From positions 10,689,719-10,753,718 of the forward strand of contig NC_064046.1 of assembly GCF_932526225.1 (NCBI RefSeq): a DNA stretch of 64,000 nucleotides. Direction: 5' to 3'. Below the pieces are notes generated by a model. It had not been told where the DNA came from, did not search any database, and was given only the letters and a program-made list of their open reading frames with translations. Made by a program: the position numbers and the translations under genes. Positions 1 through 11,700 of this stretch are shown one piece after another. Source of the stretch: Nematostella vectensis. Its lineage: Eukaryota; Cnidaria; Anthozoa; Actiniaria; Edwardsiidae. Positions within the stretch are counted from its first letter, which is position 1. The number at the start of each line of letters is the position of its first letter.

Positions 1-217
1 CAAAGTTAAACGACACACACTTGGTATCTAAAATGCATTTCTTCGTACACTCCCCGAGTCGCTTTACCATGTGTCGTGTAGCGTTTGCGATAGCAAGCCT
101 CTTCGATGGATCCTTCTTGAAGGAGACGTATGTGAACCCGCCTTGCGCTAAACCAAGGCTGAGTAATCCCACGAAAATACAGAACACGACTAAGCCTTTC
201 TTATATAAGACTGTCAT
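1..217 (-). CDS. Secreted PAN/apple-like protein, first coding exon (partial, runs off window)
   Basis: Read on the minus strand from an ATG at 217-215, the frame stays open to base 1, giving 72 codons. An in-frame TGA lies 12 nt upstream of this ATG, which fixes the start. The protein begins with a basic residue pair and a hydrophobic stretch (LVVFCIFVGLLSLGLA), a clear signal peptide with likely cleavage near residue 25. The mature part ends with the pattern ECTKKC...KCVSFNF, which resembles the start of a PAN/apple domain (Cys-x3-Cys then a Cys-x-S-F-N motif), a disulfide fold found in many secreted and cell-surface invertebrate proteins. The rest of the gene lies outside the window, so family assignment rests on this short motif. 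It is transcribed divergently from the channel array. Confidence 0.6.
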   Translation of the reverse strand, partial: MTVLYKKGLVVFCIFVGLLSLGLAQGGFTYVSFKKDPSKRLAIANATRHMVKRLGECTKKCILDTKCVSFNF

Positions 218-683
218 GTTGGCTCTTCAGTATTCTTAAATGAGACTATCAGAATATTAATGTGAGCCTCTTCTGTTTGCTTCTGCTGCTTTTTCGGCGG
301 TGTCTCAAGAAAGTACGTCCCAGAGACAGACCCCCGTTCACCTGTATAATACATACTGAACCCCCACTATAACAGACCAACAAAGAAAAATGAAAACAAA
401 ACCTAAATATAGTGTTTTGACGCAAATTCAATTCGGCTTGTTTTGAGTTACAATGTTTTTGAATGTGACTAGCTCTTAAAAGCCGTTTTAGCCGTTTCTT
501 TTCTAAAAACCCTAGCGATTGTTGTTTTCAAGTCTTGAAACATTTGAACGGTACTGATTAACCATAGCCTCTTTAGTGTTCGTGACAAGCCCGAGCCCTC
601 TACGAACCTAATTTCGTATTTATGTTTTATATAAAATAAGAAGGGAATGAAACAACGCTTGATCCCATTGTTCAAAACCTGCC
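218..683. other. 5' flank of the minus-strand PAN-like gene
   Basis: No coding sequence, RNA gene or clear repeat is recognised here. Being directly upstream of the minus-strand ATG at 217, it probably contains that gene's promoter and 5' UTR, but no convincing TATA box is visible. Confidence 0.3.
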
Positions 684-1311
684 TAGTTACGGCCAATGTT
701 GTGATGTTGGTATGAGACATGATTGATGAATGACAGATCACTTTCTCTTTGAACTTATCTCGCCGCCGACACACGCCCGGGCATGCGACAGTGCTGGGGT
801 CGTAGCCTGCGTAGCAAGCGTTTCTGTGGAGTTTCGAGCGAAGAATGATGAAACTCCACAGGATCGGGGCATATTTTTAAAATGTTACTACGGACCGTTG
901 AGTTTTTTCATCCAAAAAGTTAAATGGCAGGCAATGATCAGCTAATAATTTGATTTGCCCTATCCCCTTTCTTCACTAAAAAAAAAACCCAAGTTCATGT
1001 GAAAGTTATAAAACATCTTTCGATTATTTGAGCGGGAAAACATTGCTTTTTCCCGCCTAGACAAAATTAGCCCCACGTTTGTTTCATGGGTTTTATTTTT
1101 GTTCGTTGCGTTACGACCCCAAATCCTTGTACCAGACTTCGCGCGACCAAAATTCCACAGCCCTAGTTTCGCGCTGCATAAAACACTAACAAACCGCCGC
1201 TACGCAGGCTAGGATCCCAGCACTTGTCGCATTCCCGGGCATGTGTCTGCGGCTAGAGCTGTCATTCATCAATCATGTCGCATACCAACATCACAACATT
1301 GGCCGTAACTA
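684..1311. mobile_element. TIR element (MITE) with TA target duplication
   Basis: The left end (from 686, GTTACGGCCAATGTTGTGAT) is repeated in inverted form at the right end (to 1309), and TA flanks both sides (684-685 and 1310-1311). The inverted arms extend about 130 bp with indels: the segment with GATGAATGAC, CCCGGGCATG and GCCTGCGTAGC recurs inverted on the right. The interior (about 820-1190) has no coding capacity. It includes a short hairpin near 823-862 (TGTGGAGTTTC / GAAACTCCACA). The TA duplication and long arms suggest a Tc1/mariner-type non-autonomous element; the superfamily is inferred. Confidence 0.7.
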
Positions 1312-1482
1312 ATGTGTCGCTAGACACATTTTGCGCAGCATCGGAGACTCGAGGGGTACCTTAAATCAATTTTTTCAATGGTCAGACTATTATCGGATGT
1401 CATGTAACGCTGCTAAATGGAAAAATTGTGCCTTCAGGAGAATTGCAAATCTAGCAATAATATTCAGGTAGATTTTATTACA

Positions 1483-1524
1483 CAAGTAGATTCTCTTAAA
1501 ATTTTAGGAGTTACCATTCAGAGC
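1483..1524 (+). pseudogene. Possible LINE reverse-transcriptase scrap
   Basis: A short frame reads QVDSLKILGVTIQS, which resembles the KxLGVTID motif just after the catalytic core of many LINE reverse transcriptases. Nothing coherent flanks it, so it is at best a decayed fragment and may be chance. Confidence 0.25.
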
Positions 1525-1764
1525 TCCTCAAAGCGTCTGACCACTTCCATGCTTGCGCCTGGTTGGAGTAGAGCTTCAGGTATGATTTGATTTTTGTACT
1601 TGTACTTGCTTGTACTCCGTCTCGACCGCCTCCATTCCACGCCCAGCAAGTGCCCTCGGGAGGTATATGAGGACTGCTGATCCAAGTGGGTGTTTCCCGC
1701 CATTTTCACTCATTATTTTCCTTGCCTTTCTGTCTATCCAGGGTGGTGAAGAAGGTGCGGCTAT

Positions 1765-2225
1765 CACGAATGACGAAGTTATTTTTCAGGCTTTCACGAA
1801 TCACGAATTTAAAAAAGAAGCTTTCACAAATCACGGCTATAATGTTTGCTTTGCTCAAGAATATTTGATTTTATATACAGAGATCAACGCTGCGGTTGAT
1901 TCACTCCTCAGTTAAACTAACACACAATTACATCAATGTTTACTTTTACGTATAAATATACGAATGGTGTGACGCCGTTACGAGTGACTGGACTACAACT
2001 GTCGAGTTGGACACTGTTTTGCAGTCGCTCTCGTTACATAAATTTCGTGTTTTAAGTATTTTCGGCGCGTACGGTCACATTTCACGACATGCGAAATCAC
2101 GAGTCACGAAAGTAAAAATACTCTAATCAAGGATCACGATAGAGTATTCGATAACGATTCACGAATTTATTTTTAGGCTTTCCACGAATCACGAATTTAA
2201 TTTAGGGCCAATCACAAATGACGAA
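1765..2225. repeat. Degenerate TCACGAAT-rich repeats
   Basis: The words TCACGAAT, ATCACGA and AATGACGAA recur irregularly at 1770-1850 and 2085-2225. Twice the arrangement is a T-rich tract, then GGCTTTC, then CACGAATCACGAATTT. This looks like a decayed satellite or the edges of a repeated element. The middle (about 1860-2085) shows nothing I recognise. Confidence 0.45.
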
Positions 2226-2792
2226 AATACTCTCCAACACCCTGTCTATCCCTCCCAAGTCCGTCAAGTTACAATGCATTGACCATATTAGGTATGGCAT
2301 TAATCTAGGCTCTATTTCAACATCGTAGTACACCATGTTAAGGAGCTCCGCTTCTAGGTCTCTCAGTTCATTATGGCGTTGTTTAATTAAACCGTCACGC
2401 TTACATATCATTGCATGGTCATCAGTGAAGCAGGAACCCGCACACTGGTTGTCAGGTATGGGCCAGTCATATCGCATTCTAATGGCGTCTCGGAACTCCC
2501 GCTTGTTTAGATCGAAGTCCAAATCTTTGAGAGGGATGACAGTCAACCAATTTGACGAGCCTCTTTCACTTTCCAGCTCTGCAACTCGTTGCATCTTTTC
2601 AGGGAGTTCTTTAGGCTTCCGCGCGTCTTCTAGGGGTTTCAGCAACATATCAATGTCCGGTAGTGTTCTTAAGAAGTACGTCCATCGGTGCTTCAAACCG
2701 TGTGCGAATGCTGCATAACTAGCCTGCGGTTGAGATATCGCAAATTCCCCTAGTTTTGCTATTTTACTCACCCAATCCACCACCACCATCAC
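2202..2792 (-). pseudogene. Retroelement-derived ORF remnant (region downstream of the RT domain)
   Basis: A 196-codon minus-strand frame contains two blocks typical of ORFs following the reverse transcriptase in retroelements common in cnidarians and other invertebrates: one around YAAFAHGLKHRWTYFLRTLP with LLKPLEDA, and one around CFTDDHAMICKRDGLIKQRH with NELRDLEAELL. The second looks like a degenerate zinc-binding Cys/His block. About 100 residues normally present between the blocks appear to be missing, and no RT catalytic motif is adjacent, so this is a truncated copy. Family naming is from recalled similarity only. The frame peters out towards 2202 inside the TCACGAAT repeats. Bases 2793-3023 beyond it show nothing I can name. 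Confidence 0.55.
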
Positions 2793-3023
2793 TGATTTCT
2801 GCTCTTGTGCCTACGAGATCCCTAACGCTATCTACAGTTACCTTTGATACGCCTCCGGCCACATCTATGATAATGTTGTGTTGGACAATTTCGGGAAACT
2901 GTTGCGCATTTCCCATCTGAGTGGCGCATAATTTATTGTCTTTTCCTCTTCGTTCCGTCTTCTGTTTGCAATCCACGGGCAGTTCATATCAAGGAGTATA
3001 ACTTTCTTCTCCTGCTTGTCCAT

Positions 3024-3338
<315 letters not shown>

Positions 3339-3483
3339 CCTCAAACGATTCACTCACAAGGAAAATAAATCCTGGGGGACAGTAAGGAATGAACTTGGTC
3401 AAAGATCGGAAAAAAAGATCTAATTTAGGGGCGGGGGGGACTCTAGCGATTATGTTATCGAAATACAGTTCGGTATACATCTC

Positions 3484-5306
3484 TAATTGTCCGGTCGCTC
3501 AGTGTTTCAATCTATACATAGCGGACAAAAGCACCAAACTTGGCATAGAGATAGCCAGGAGGGTGCTTATCAATATTGATACCGGCGCCCAACGGTACCA
3601 CTTGAGGATTTCGTGTAATAACGGAATAAAAATAAGAAAAAAGCGTCCATCACGGGCTTCCTGTGGTAAAATTTAAAAGAACTTGTATTTCCAAAACTGA
3701 GGCGAAATATCTGATTGTTTTATTCTAGTAGGGGAAATATAACGCTATCTGTTAATATTTCAAGATATAACTGTCGTCGGCTGCATTAAAACGCTTTATC
3801 TAAGAGAAAAAAATTTCAAGGCTAGACCCAGTTCCCCTCACTGTTATTCAAGATGGTGGCTTATATTGGCATAGTATACGCTGTAAGTACCTCATAAAAT
3901 CGCGTATTTTAGGTGAAAAAAAAGGCTCATACTTTATGTATGAAGGACTTACAATGCCAATAACCTACTTTGTATCGAGCTTATATTGCGGCTTATATTG
4001 GCATAGTATACGCTGTAAGTACCTCATAAAATCGCGTATTTTAGGTGAAAAAAAGGCTCATACTTTATGTATGAAGGACTTACAATGCCAATAACCTACT
4101 GTGTATCGAGTGATGAGGTTGAACGCATCGCATGCTCTCAACAGGATAGCAACCAACCTTCAACGAATCGCCGCAGCAATAATGGACTATGTTTATTATC
4201 TTAAAGATGACCTGAGGGATGGAAAAAGCCGTGGAGCATAAAAAAATGAATGGTCTCCAGGAAGCGAGAGAGGATGATAAAAAAGTGTATCTTTTGTCAG
4301 GCTTATAGAATATAATATATTATCAGAAAATATAAGTGGAAGCTGTTGAAAATGGTACTCGCCTTTTTTTTAGCTCCACAATGCGCATGAGACACGCTTG
4401 GGAGATTTCGGGAATCTAAGAAATCCTTTAACCGATTTTTACTAAAGGACAGAGATTTAGAGGCTTTTCCTAAGGCGGAGGATCAGTAATCGGCGGACCG
4501 TTATTGTAATATAGGAAAAAGTTATTCTGAAATAAACTGAAAGAGACTTCAGAATGATGCGCGTACGCTAGCTTGTGCGCAGGGTTTTCTCAGGGACGTT
4601 TTCTTCGAGGTGCCGAAGAAACGACGGTGCTATAAACAAGTGTACAAAAACTCTAGTCTCGACGGTACAAGCGTAAACCTTAGGAGAGGACACGTTTAGC
4701 CCCAAACCTGACGTAATCCAGAATTATTCTATGTAACTCCTAAACGATCAGAAGGTTTTCAGCGCCATATCCATAAACGCCAGCCACGATTGCCGATCTA
4801 TACACGGGCCGCTTTCCCGTAACTAGCATGAGGTAGAGCGAGGCTCTCGCCTCGGAAACAGTTGTGATAATTTGATTTTAAAAATAACATATGGCCGTAA
4901 TGGAAAGATAAGCAAATGATCCGAGTTGTCATGGTATATTTTATCAACGCACAACAGGGTATGAAAATTCTCCCTTATCGGTAGCAGATTTTTTTCTGCT
5001 GACGGGCCTATTAATTACAGCCGCGCTGGTTGAATCAAAGCTCTGTTGTCCTTAATATAATGCTTAGACAGCTCATTGAAAAAAAATTTTTGGTGAAATT
5101 CAAGTGAACCACCTATTGTGCTTATTTGATGGACAACGATCAGTCATATCTGTATCGCTAGCGAGAGGGATGTAAAAAACCGTGCCGGTGGGCACTGGTC
5201 TCAATATTGATTTCCATCCCCTAGGCTATATTTATACCGAGTTTGGTGCTTTTGTCCGCTGTGTATAGATTGAGCTCTTTTTGTGCGCTAAGCTACCCGA
5301 CTATAA
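3484..5306. mobile_element. TIR DNA transposon (about 1.8 kb) with TAA target duplication
   Basis: Copies 2-4 have an uninterrupted CTCTAAGCAT here. Copy 1 has TAA at 3484-3486, an insertion from 3487 to 5303, then TAA again at 5304-5306. The ends are inverted repeats: TTGTCCGGTCGCTCAGTG against TAGTCGGGTAGCTTAGCG (complement of the right end), then a better subterminal match with CAATCTATAC and GCGGACAAAAGCACCAAACT on both arms (about 3508-3560 and 5215-5275). A 3-bp TWA-type duplication fits the PIF/Harbinger superfamily. No transposase frame is visible, so it is non-autonomous. Bases 4111-5190 contain nothing recognisable. Confidence 0.75.
3858..4110. repeat. 132-bp tandem duplication inside the TIR transposon
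   Basis: Two near-identical blocks (3858-3979 and 3990-4110) begin GGCTTATATTGGCATAGTAT and end near TGTATCGAG. They differ by one A in a poly-A run and one other base near the end. Within each, ATTGGCAT near the start and ATGCCAAT near the end can pair, so each block could fold into a hairpin. Confidence 0.8.
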
Positions 5307-5728
5307 GCATTTCGAATTTACGATCATTTCGGGGAAAATAGAAAAATATTACACAAGATGCTTGACAATGGATCGCATTGATGTCACGGGATGGTATCAC
5401 AGCTTTCGATAGTTCTGTTTCTTGAGAAATTGTGGGGGAAAAACGTCAAGTAATAACATAAAACTTATTTTGCCTTTAAATAGACGGTTATTCATTATTT
5501 GCATATAAAATGCGTTTTTAGAACAAAAATCACCTTTCATGCTGACTTTCCTATTCGGTAAACGGAACCATGTAGAGTCTAGGCAGCAGCATCAAGCTGA
5601 ACCCTTTGGATTAACAAATATTTCACTATTGATACTTTAAAATGATTATGCACATCCTTTGTTCTTTGAAAAATTCAATTTGTAGCCACTTGCATTCATA
5701 AATTAGACGCTTAGAGTCGCCGTCAGTC
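5307..5728 (+). promoter_or_regulatory. Upstream region of channel copy 1
   Basis: This stretch matches the regions immediately upstream of copies 2-4, ending in a shared segment with ATTAGACGCTTAGAGTCGCC and the start context GTCATGG. Relative to copy 2 (about 22233-23384) copy 1 lacks roughly 1.15 kb, with the join near 5424. No TATA box at a convincing distance from the ATG is visible, so the transcription start is not predicted. Conservation across copies reflects recent duplication and does not by itself show function. Confidence 0.4.
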
Positions 5729-8700
5729 ATGGCGGACACAAGTTGGAAAGGTTTCTTGTGCAATACTAGCTTACACGGTGCTCGCTACCTTACAGAGAAT
5801 AACTTCCTCCGAAGAGCTTTCTGGTTGTTTGTGGTTTTAGCAGGGTTTGCTGGCTTTATTTACCAGTCTTTTCTTTCGATTACTTCGTTTTACAGTTGGC
5901 CCGTATCAACTGTGATGATGACGGAATGGCACAAAGAGATGAACTTTCCAGCAGTTACAATATGCAACTTCAACCCTATCAGCAAGTCAAGATATGCTCA
6001 AAATTATGGGAATCTTTTCAATTTATCAACTCAAGATTCGAATAATATAATAAATGGAATCATCTTCCTAATGTCAGCCCCTCGGGATAGTTCTCAGAAA
6101 TCGAAATTTTCACAATTTCCGATAGATAACTACACACAAAGAGGGCCTATGCTGGGTAAGTCCTTGCGTTCGTACGCACATTCCATCGATGGGATTCTCT
6201 CGCTAAAATGGCTAGAACCTTGCAAATACAGCGGCAAAGAGTGTGGCAAGAATAGCTTTTCTACATTTGAACACCTTCGATATGGATCTTGCCATACGTT
6301 CAATTCGGATGGCCAGTTTGGGCTAAAAGTAGACAGTATTGGGCCAATCAGTGGATTGCAATTGCGTTTAAATGTCGAGGAGAAAGACCATGTCAGTAAT
6401 TTATATGGACTTCAAGCGGGCTTCAAAGTTCTTGTTCACGACCCTCGAGAGCACCCGATGATAGAAGAGACCGGATTTGCTTTACAGCCGGGAACGCATA
6501 CATTCTGCTCAGTCAGGATGAAGAAGGTGAGAAAACTCATGAGAACAAAAGACAGCAAGGTGTACAGCACCTATCAGAACTAGATAGCCAAAAAATAGGG
6601 TCATCGATAGCAACTTGACTCCGCCTCTGCCTTTTATAGAAGAATAGCGAGAGAAAATTACAACGAAATAAATGAAATACCATGTATAAGATAACCATTG
6701 GTACCCTAAAAACGTCCTGAAGGACAAGGTTCTCGTATTAAAGAGGGTTTTCAACGCTTGTACGCTTATGAATAAGGAATTAACTGTTTGTGCACAAAAA
6801 CGCAATTTCCTTATTAGCATGGTGTCCTTATTTCAAGAAAAACAATGTCTTTTTTTACGAAGCGTTATTATTATATTATAAGGGGTCTTGGATGCGTGAT
6901 GTAATGAATATTTTATGGAATCACACAAGAATCAAATCATTTGCATTTCTTTATTACATAGTACGTCAACCTGAAGGCACCATATCGCACCGAATGCGGA
7001 GAGAACATTACTGACTTCAACCGATACTTCAATGTGAACTATACCATGGCAATCTGTAGCAAGCAGTGTCTCCATGACTACGGGATAAAAAAATGCGGCT
7101 GCCAGCCAATCTTTGAAATCACAAGTGAGTTTATGGATTCCGGTAGCCTTACTCACTGTCTCTTACTCGGTGTCCTGAAGCCGAAGCTAGCGCGCTAGTT
7201 GAAATGGCGGCCATTCGAGACTAAGTCTTTTAAGACTTTAAAAAATGCCCTTGTCAGTAACACCTTGTTATTGTTTTGATTTAATAATTAAAGTCACATA
7301 TGTACTAAAATCTCGAAATAAAAGTCTAAAAATATAGTTTGGTACTTAATTTACCAGGTTCAACCGAAAATATCGCATTGGCTTACCCAAATCAGCCGAT
7401 GGAAATGGATGCTTTTTCGCACTTGGTACTTTGCTAGGATGACAAAATGGCGGATGACAGAGACTGTTCAAAGCGGCAATCGCCGTACGACGGAACAAGA
7501 GACTAAAGAATCTACAGCGTATTGCCCCAATCACGGACGGTACCCAATTCAGGACAGTTTGCATCGAAAGACTCTTTAAAATATACGAAAGCGAAAAAAA
7601 ATCTTATGTTACCTTAATTGATAGTAACTACATCTCATAATCACGTGTGCTGTAGTAATCACGTCGTTGGCGTTATTACCAGCGAGAAAATTCAAGTTTA
7701 TTTGAAGCTGACTCAAACTTTTGTGCGCGTAGTTTGAAAGGTAACGATGCAGTGAATTTAACGCTTTACATAAACCAGTCTTTCTGGTAAATTGGAGTTA
7801 AGAAAAATACCAACTTTTTTGGTGGGAATGAAGCACTGTGAAATACTTTTACAATAGAATAGAAGTTCTTTAATCTCGCTACTAATTTAGAAGAATGAAA
7901 GCGTTTTGAAAATTTACGAAGTGTGCCTAAACACGGACACAAATAGACTGCTTATTGGAAATATGTTTAAAAAGATAATGGGAATTAGTTTTTGCATTTA
8001 AAAAACATTCTGGAGGGATTTAGGTACATAAAAGAACGTGTCAATTTATGCAATCATGTGATAAAGACAACGCTCGCAAAAAAATTGCAACATTATTAGC
8101 AGCTGGTAAAAATGTTACAAATATTTAGTTCGTCAAACCTTCTAAACACAGGCTATGTAGACAGCCAAAAGTATAAATTACAGCCTTTTAAGCACGTCCG
8201 GGATATAAGTTTGTTTCTTTCTCGACGCTTTTATCACCAGGTTACAATAATTATTTTGAATGTGACTTTTTGGGGGAACCCATTCAGAAGTAAGTAAAGT
8301 ACAAACGCCGCTACGTTTGACAGATATTGATACAAAGCCGTCTATCTACGGCGAAAGGTCAAAAAACGATTAAGTGAGAAAAATATTTGTTGCATTTTTA
8401 TTAAGATGAATCAGTAAAACTTAATAGGATTATTGTTATATGTCAAATTTCATGATAATTTTTTCGACGGATTCAAACGATGAATTTTTGATTTAGAGTG
8501 CGCGCAATTATCAAGTAAACAATTCCTGAAATACTCGTAGATCCACATAATTAAAGATGGCCTTGTTAAATAAAATAAATTCTTATTATAATTTTAAAAG
8601 CATTGGAAATATACGGGAGAAGTTACGAAAATCGTCCTTGAAGTTTGTGTCCGGAATTGGGGCCAGTTGACCGGGGTTAGAGCAAATCAGTGACACATAC

Positions 8701-11700
8701 TTTTCGAGCACAGCGCCCTAAACTTGAAAAAATATGTATATATATATATTATAAATATTTTATTAGGTTATGGTCCAATCTTGTTTCTGGCAAAATATCA
8801 AAAGTGTTCTTTTAATAGCCAAAACGTTGTGGTGCTAAATGCAAAAACCGTCCGTAATTGGGGCAACACACTGTATTAGAATACGCGCTAATTAAAGCCA
8901 CCCGCTCTTAATTGTCAGTAACCCCCCTTAAAGAAACTTCCAATAGACACACTGCTTTTACAATTTGGAAGTATTTTGGATCGTATAAATTTTTATATGA
9001 ATTTTTAAACTTAATAACAACATTTTGAATTTTAAAAATTGTATACCAGTCAAATTAAAAATACGTTGTACAAAAACACTGATTAAGTCTTTCTTTTCAG
9101 AGGATGTGCCGCTGTGCTCTTTAAACGACACATTTGAGTGCATCTACCCAACATATAATGGTAAGTCGAAGACTGAAAATTCCTGAATAATTATGTTCTA
9201 AAGACCTTTGTACTTTCAAGATAATGAGTGAGCTAATATTGAGCCACATTCCCTAATCCCAATTTTGAAAATTGTTTTATTACCGCTCTGGATTTCGAAA
9301 GAAACGCACCAAATGCTATATTCCCATTTTATTCTCAATCTGTTCGCGTTGAAATATACTTTTTTTTAACGAGGTTTGATCATCATTGCGTTGTATTGCA
9401 TTCTAAAGAAGGCAAAAAATTATCTTATGTGGGTTTCCCATGAAAGCGCTGTACGTGCTAGCTGTACTTTTTCCTACCACACTCTATTCTTCCGTAATTT
9501 CCTCTACCTATTTGTTATTTCTAAGCAGGGGCGGATCTAGCTTTCATATATCAGTCACTCTTGTTTTAAAAACTGTCGTTTTCATAGCTCGCTCAGTCAT
9601 TTCCCTAATCCCACAGGAATTCGTGTTTACTACGATTTTGCTGGCAGTCATCTTAGAAATGGAGCCTAGTCCCTAACGATATAGAATATCACAGGTCTCC
9701 CGCGCGCTCGCCCCAGGCTCTTTTAGACCATCGAGAAAAACGACAGCCATTGATTGATATGCAGCGTGTGGCGTTTGGCTCACCGTGACAGAGGGGGGAG
9801 GGGGTATTTGTTTTGTTACATATTTGTTTCTGGCAGTCAAAAAGGGGGTTTAGACCCTCTAACCCCCCTCCCCCTAGATCCGAGAATTTTGAAATATATT
9901 TCGATTTTCTTTTTGCTTTCACGGCACATTTTGCTTTTAGAATTTAACAATGTCCATTCTTATTAGGGCCCTATCCACGGGAGGCGGCAGAATGCTTCAA
10001 AAAGTCATGCCCTGTACCGTGTTACTACACCAAGTACGAGACCAAGCTTTCTTACGCGTCGGCTATAAGTAACGCCATCGCAAGAGACATTCCAACATAC
10101 CTACTACCAAATGGAAGCGAGTTTGACGACATAGAAAAGATGACAGAGGGGGAACGAAAAACGTTTTTCAGGTAGAGAAAGTCTTTAGAGAAGATAACGA
10201 CATACCCACACTACAAAGTCGCGCAAGACGAAAGTGGTGATGTAAAGCAAGGTTTTAGGTAGGGGCAGGGGCGCATAAGTAGGGGCAATCAACTTCCCCA
10301 CATTCTGGTATTATATAGGTGTCACGGCGTTTCCTAGGATCAGGCTATTTTTAGACGCGCAGATGAGCCAATCAGATTCGACCTTTGTGTTGATGATTTA
10401 TATAAAAGAAGACAGCAACAAAAGTCAAAGTACCGAAGAGAGAACATAGCTTTTTGTCTGAGACTGCGCGTGCAGTTGAGCTCAGCCAAAACGTCAACAC
10501 AAAAATGTGGAATTTAAAAGCACACTAGCATACACACATTGGCACCAGTCGGGCCAATACGGGACGCTAGCACAGTCTATTACCCGCGCAGTTCGGCAAC
10601 CATGGACAGCTGTTTCGTCCTTATTAGGACTCGTCAGCATGGCAAAAAGTCCGGCTATGCCAAAAACCGGCTATGACTTGCTGACGAGTCCTAATAAGGA
10701 CGAAACAGCTGTCCATGGTTGCCGAACTGCACGGGTAATAGACTGTGCTAGCGTCCCGTCTTGGCCCGACTGGTGCCAATGTGTGTATGCTAGTGTGCTT
10801 TTAAAGTCCACATTTATGTATACATACAAAAATATTACGATCGCGCGAACGAAAACAACGTGCTCGGGCATAGACAAACAGAGGAAAATTTGCGCATATT
10901 TCTATTTATGTACATGTTTAACGTGAATCTACATTGTCGTAAATAGCCACCATTTTTTCATCCGTTTGGACATGTGACAATATAACTTGTGTATGAAAAA
11001 CAAGCGTGAGTTTGCTTTCTTGAATGCGCAGACGAGGATGCGCAAGAACAATGAGGGACACCAACCTTTAACGCCTACCACATTATTTATCGCTAAAAGG
11101 TGGATCAAATTTTTTCTACGCTGCGCATCCCCCCTCCCCTACCCCACCCCCCTGGTCATTTTGGCTGCCTTGGCAGAAGTTCGATGCAAAAAAAGACATG
11201 GATGTGACCTCTTCTGCTGACACACAAGAGTGGTAAATATCTTTCCCTACCAGGGGCTCATAAGTAGGGGCAATCATCTGTATTATATAAGTGTCACGGA
11301 GTTTCCGAGGATCAGGCTATTTTAAGACGCGCGCGCACGAACGGGCCAATCAGCTACGTTGACGTTGATCGCGCGAATGACGTGAGGCTGCACTCGCAAA
11401 TTTCAGTTAGGAAGAATATTTTTCATCCATCATCCGTCGGTTTTGTTTGTATACCAAAAAAATGCAAGCTAGAATTCAAAGTCGTAGGTAGGGTTGGATG
11501 ATTCATATAAAAGAAGACAGCAACAAAAGTCAAAGTACCGAAGAGAGAACATAGCTTTTTGTCTGAGACTGCGCGTGCAGTTGAGCTCAGCCAAAACGTC
11601 AACACAAAAATGTGGACATTAAAAGCACAGTAGCATACACACATTGGCACCAGTCGGGCCAAGACGGGACGCTAGCACAGTCTATTACCCGTGCAGTTCG

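Larger units (their letters stand above)
10503..10816. repeat. Large palindrome with two hammerhead cores facing opposite ways
   Basis: The left arm (about 10503-10640) and right arm (about 10679-10816) are inverted copies of 138 bp with only a few mismatches, separated by about 38 bp. Both arms derive from the retrozyme-like repeat at 11609-12217, from AATGTGGA through TTTAAAAGCACACTAGCATA to the hammerhead core. The palindrome could extrude a very long hairpin. Confidence 0.9.
10257..11605. mobile_element. Rearranged TIR element of intron 4, copy 1
   Basis: Copies 2-4 carry a TIR element (about 28178-28695, 41601-42086, 60361-60846) with arms of about 130 bp beginning with words such as GGGGCTCATAAGTAGGGGC. 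In copy 1 the left arm (10257-10395) is in place, but the interior, right arm and adjoining 400 bp follow in inverted orientation: 3' flank 10827-11240, right arm about 11241-11370, interior 11395-11605. A second partial copy of the interior (10396-10505) precedes the palindrome. The segment is therefore inverted relative to the other copies, with hammerhead elements at both junctions. Confidence 0.75.

Noticed and set aside
7451-7580. Possible small gene starting ATGGCGGATGACAGA in intron 2
   Set aside because: Indels between paralogues shift its frame, so coding constraint is not supported.
10507-10926. 139-codon frame across the palindrome
   Set aside because: Produced by the two inverted retrozyme arms; the minus-strand frame repeats the same peptide.
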